In this document: positions 38,189 to 38,606 of the stretch, piece by piece
How the letters are laid out: every line of letters starts with the position of its first letter
How positions within the stretch are numbered: the first letter of the stretch is position 1
Source of the DNA: Acidobacterium sp.
Lineage (GTDB): Bacteria > Acidobacteriota > Terriglobia > Terriglobales > Acidobacteriaceae
NCBI GenBank assembly: GCA_003131625.1
Contig: PKVY01000081.1
Coordinates: 186,053 to 224,658, forward strand
Reading direction: 5' to 3'
Length of the DNA stretch: 38,606 nucleotides
Program-made: the position numbers and the translations under genes
The notes under the pieces: generated by a model
Database searches by the model: none
What the model was told of the DNA's origin: nothing
The model's input: the letters and a program-made list of their open reading frames with translations, nothing else

Positions 38189-38606
38189 GCACAACGGCTG
38201 AGACGATTCGGACGCCAGCGGGGACGGAAGTGGTTCTGCGCAACTGCGAGGGTTTCGAAGAGCTGGACGCCTGTGTGCGGCTGCAAATTGAAACCTGGGG
38301 TTACAACGATGGGGATGTAATCCCGCGGCGGTTGTTCACTGTGGCACAGCGGATCGGTGGGCAGGTGATCGGAGCGTTCGAAGGGCGGACGATGGTGGGG
38401 TTCGCCATGTCTTTGCCTGGAGTCAAGTCGGGGAAGGCGGCAGGCGTATCGCCCAAGCCATACCTGCACTCGCATATGCTGGCGGTGACCCCATCATTCC
38501 GCAACGCCGGGATTGGAAGGAAACTAAAGCTATATCAGCGAGATGAGGCGCTCAGCAGAGGTATTTCTTTAATGGAGTGGACGTTCGATCCGCTGGAAAT
38601 CAAGAA
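38185..38606 (+). CDS. GNAT-family acetyltransferase, 3' end outside the window
   Basis: The frame runs from ATG 38185, overlapping the mazG stop (ATGA), to the window end: about 140 residues. It begins MSTTAETIRTPAGTEVVLRN and contains the acetyl-CoA-binding segment LHSHMLAVTPSFRNAGIGRKLKLYQRDEALSRGISLMEWTFDPLEIK. The R/Q-x-x-G-x-G/A motif is read as RNAGIG. The SHMLAVTPxxRxxGIG...LK..QR..AL..GI...WTFDPLE pattern resembles the COG3375 group of predicted acetyltransferases, whose substrate is unknown. It is probably cotranscribed with mazG. Confidence 0.8.
   Translation, partial: MSTTAETIRTPAGTEVVLRNCEGFEELDACVRLQIETWGYNDGDVIPRRLFTVAQRIGGQVIGAFEGRTMVGFAMSLPGVKSGKAAGVSPKPYLHSHMLAVTPSFRNAGIGRKLKLYQRDEALSRGISLMEWTFDPLEIK

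Overview
The window is GC-rich bacterial chromosome. Gene content and order suggest an acidobacterium of the Terriglobia (Koribacter/Acidobacterium-like): yicC-gmk-rpoZ-coaBC-udg-priA on one strand, LPS genes (kdsC, an MsbA-type exporter), a complex I operon with two tandem nuoM genes, and a one-gene pyruvate:ferredoxin oxidoreductase. That assignment is inferred from recall of family and synteny, not from a search. I saw no rRNA, tRNA, CRISPR array, phage or insertion sequence.

Layout. 1-3.3 kb: an exported protein cut by the window edge, a nitroreductase, a Nudix hydrolase and a membrane-anchored alpha/beta hydrolase. 3.3-5.4 kb, minus strand: a small membrane protein, a higBA toxin-antitoxin pair, kdsC and an unknown gene. 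5.5-14.7 kb, plus strand: msbA-like exporter, yicC, gmk, rpoZ, a small membrane protein, coaBC, a family-4 uracil-DNA glycosylase and priA. 14.7-18.1 kb: an ornithine cyclodeaminase-family enzyme and a membrane diguanylate cyclase. 18.1-30.6 kb, minus strand: nuoA-B-C-D-I-H-J-K-L-M-M-N, mostly with start/stop overlaps. 30.8-38.6 kb, plus strand: nifJ, guaB, an unknown gene, a decayed ParE-like toxin, mazG and a GNAT gene cut by the window end.

The most interesting system is the energy-conserving block. The complex I operon lacks nuoE, nuoF and nuoG (the NADH-input module), has a second NuoM, and has a NuoL whose C-terminal lateral helix looks lengthened by an internal duplication. It is divergent from pyruvate:ferredoxin oxidoreductase. 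Together these suggest a '2M' complex I with five antiporter-like or antiporter-related proton routes, possibly fed by ferredoxin. The NuoM next to NuoN carries Leu where the other antiporter subunits carry the trans-membrane helix 7 lysine. A Crp/Fnr-like palindrome lies about 42 bp upstream of a predicted nuoA transcription start, and a near-copy lies in the nuoH-nuoJ gap.

Two layers of non-coding structure run through the window. Intergenic arrays of degenerate words with a strict 7-nt period occur at eight loci, the words differing from locus to locus; three loci are inverted pairs of arrays. A separate hairpin family (edge GGGTGCC) occurs after guaB and, in frame, inside mazG. Several genes (higB, coaBC, mazG, kdsC, a leader ORF before msbA) have a -10-like hexamer 5-8 nt before the start codon, which suggests leaderless mRNAs.
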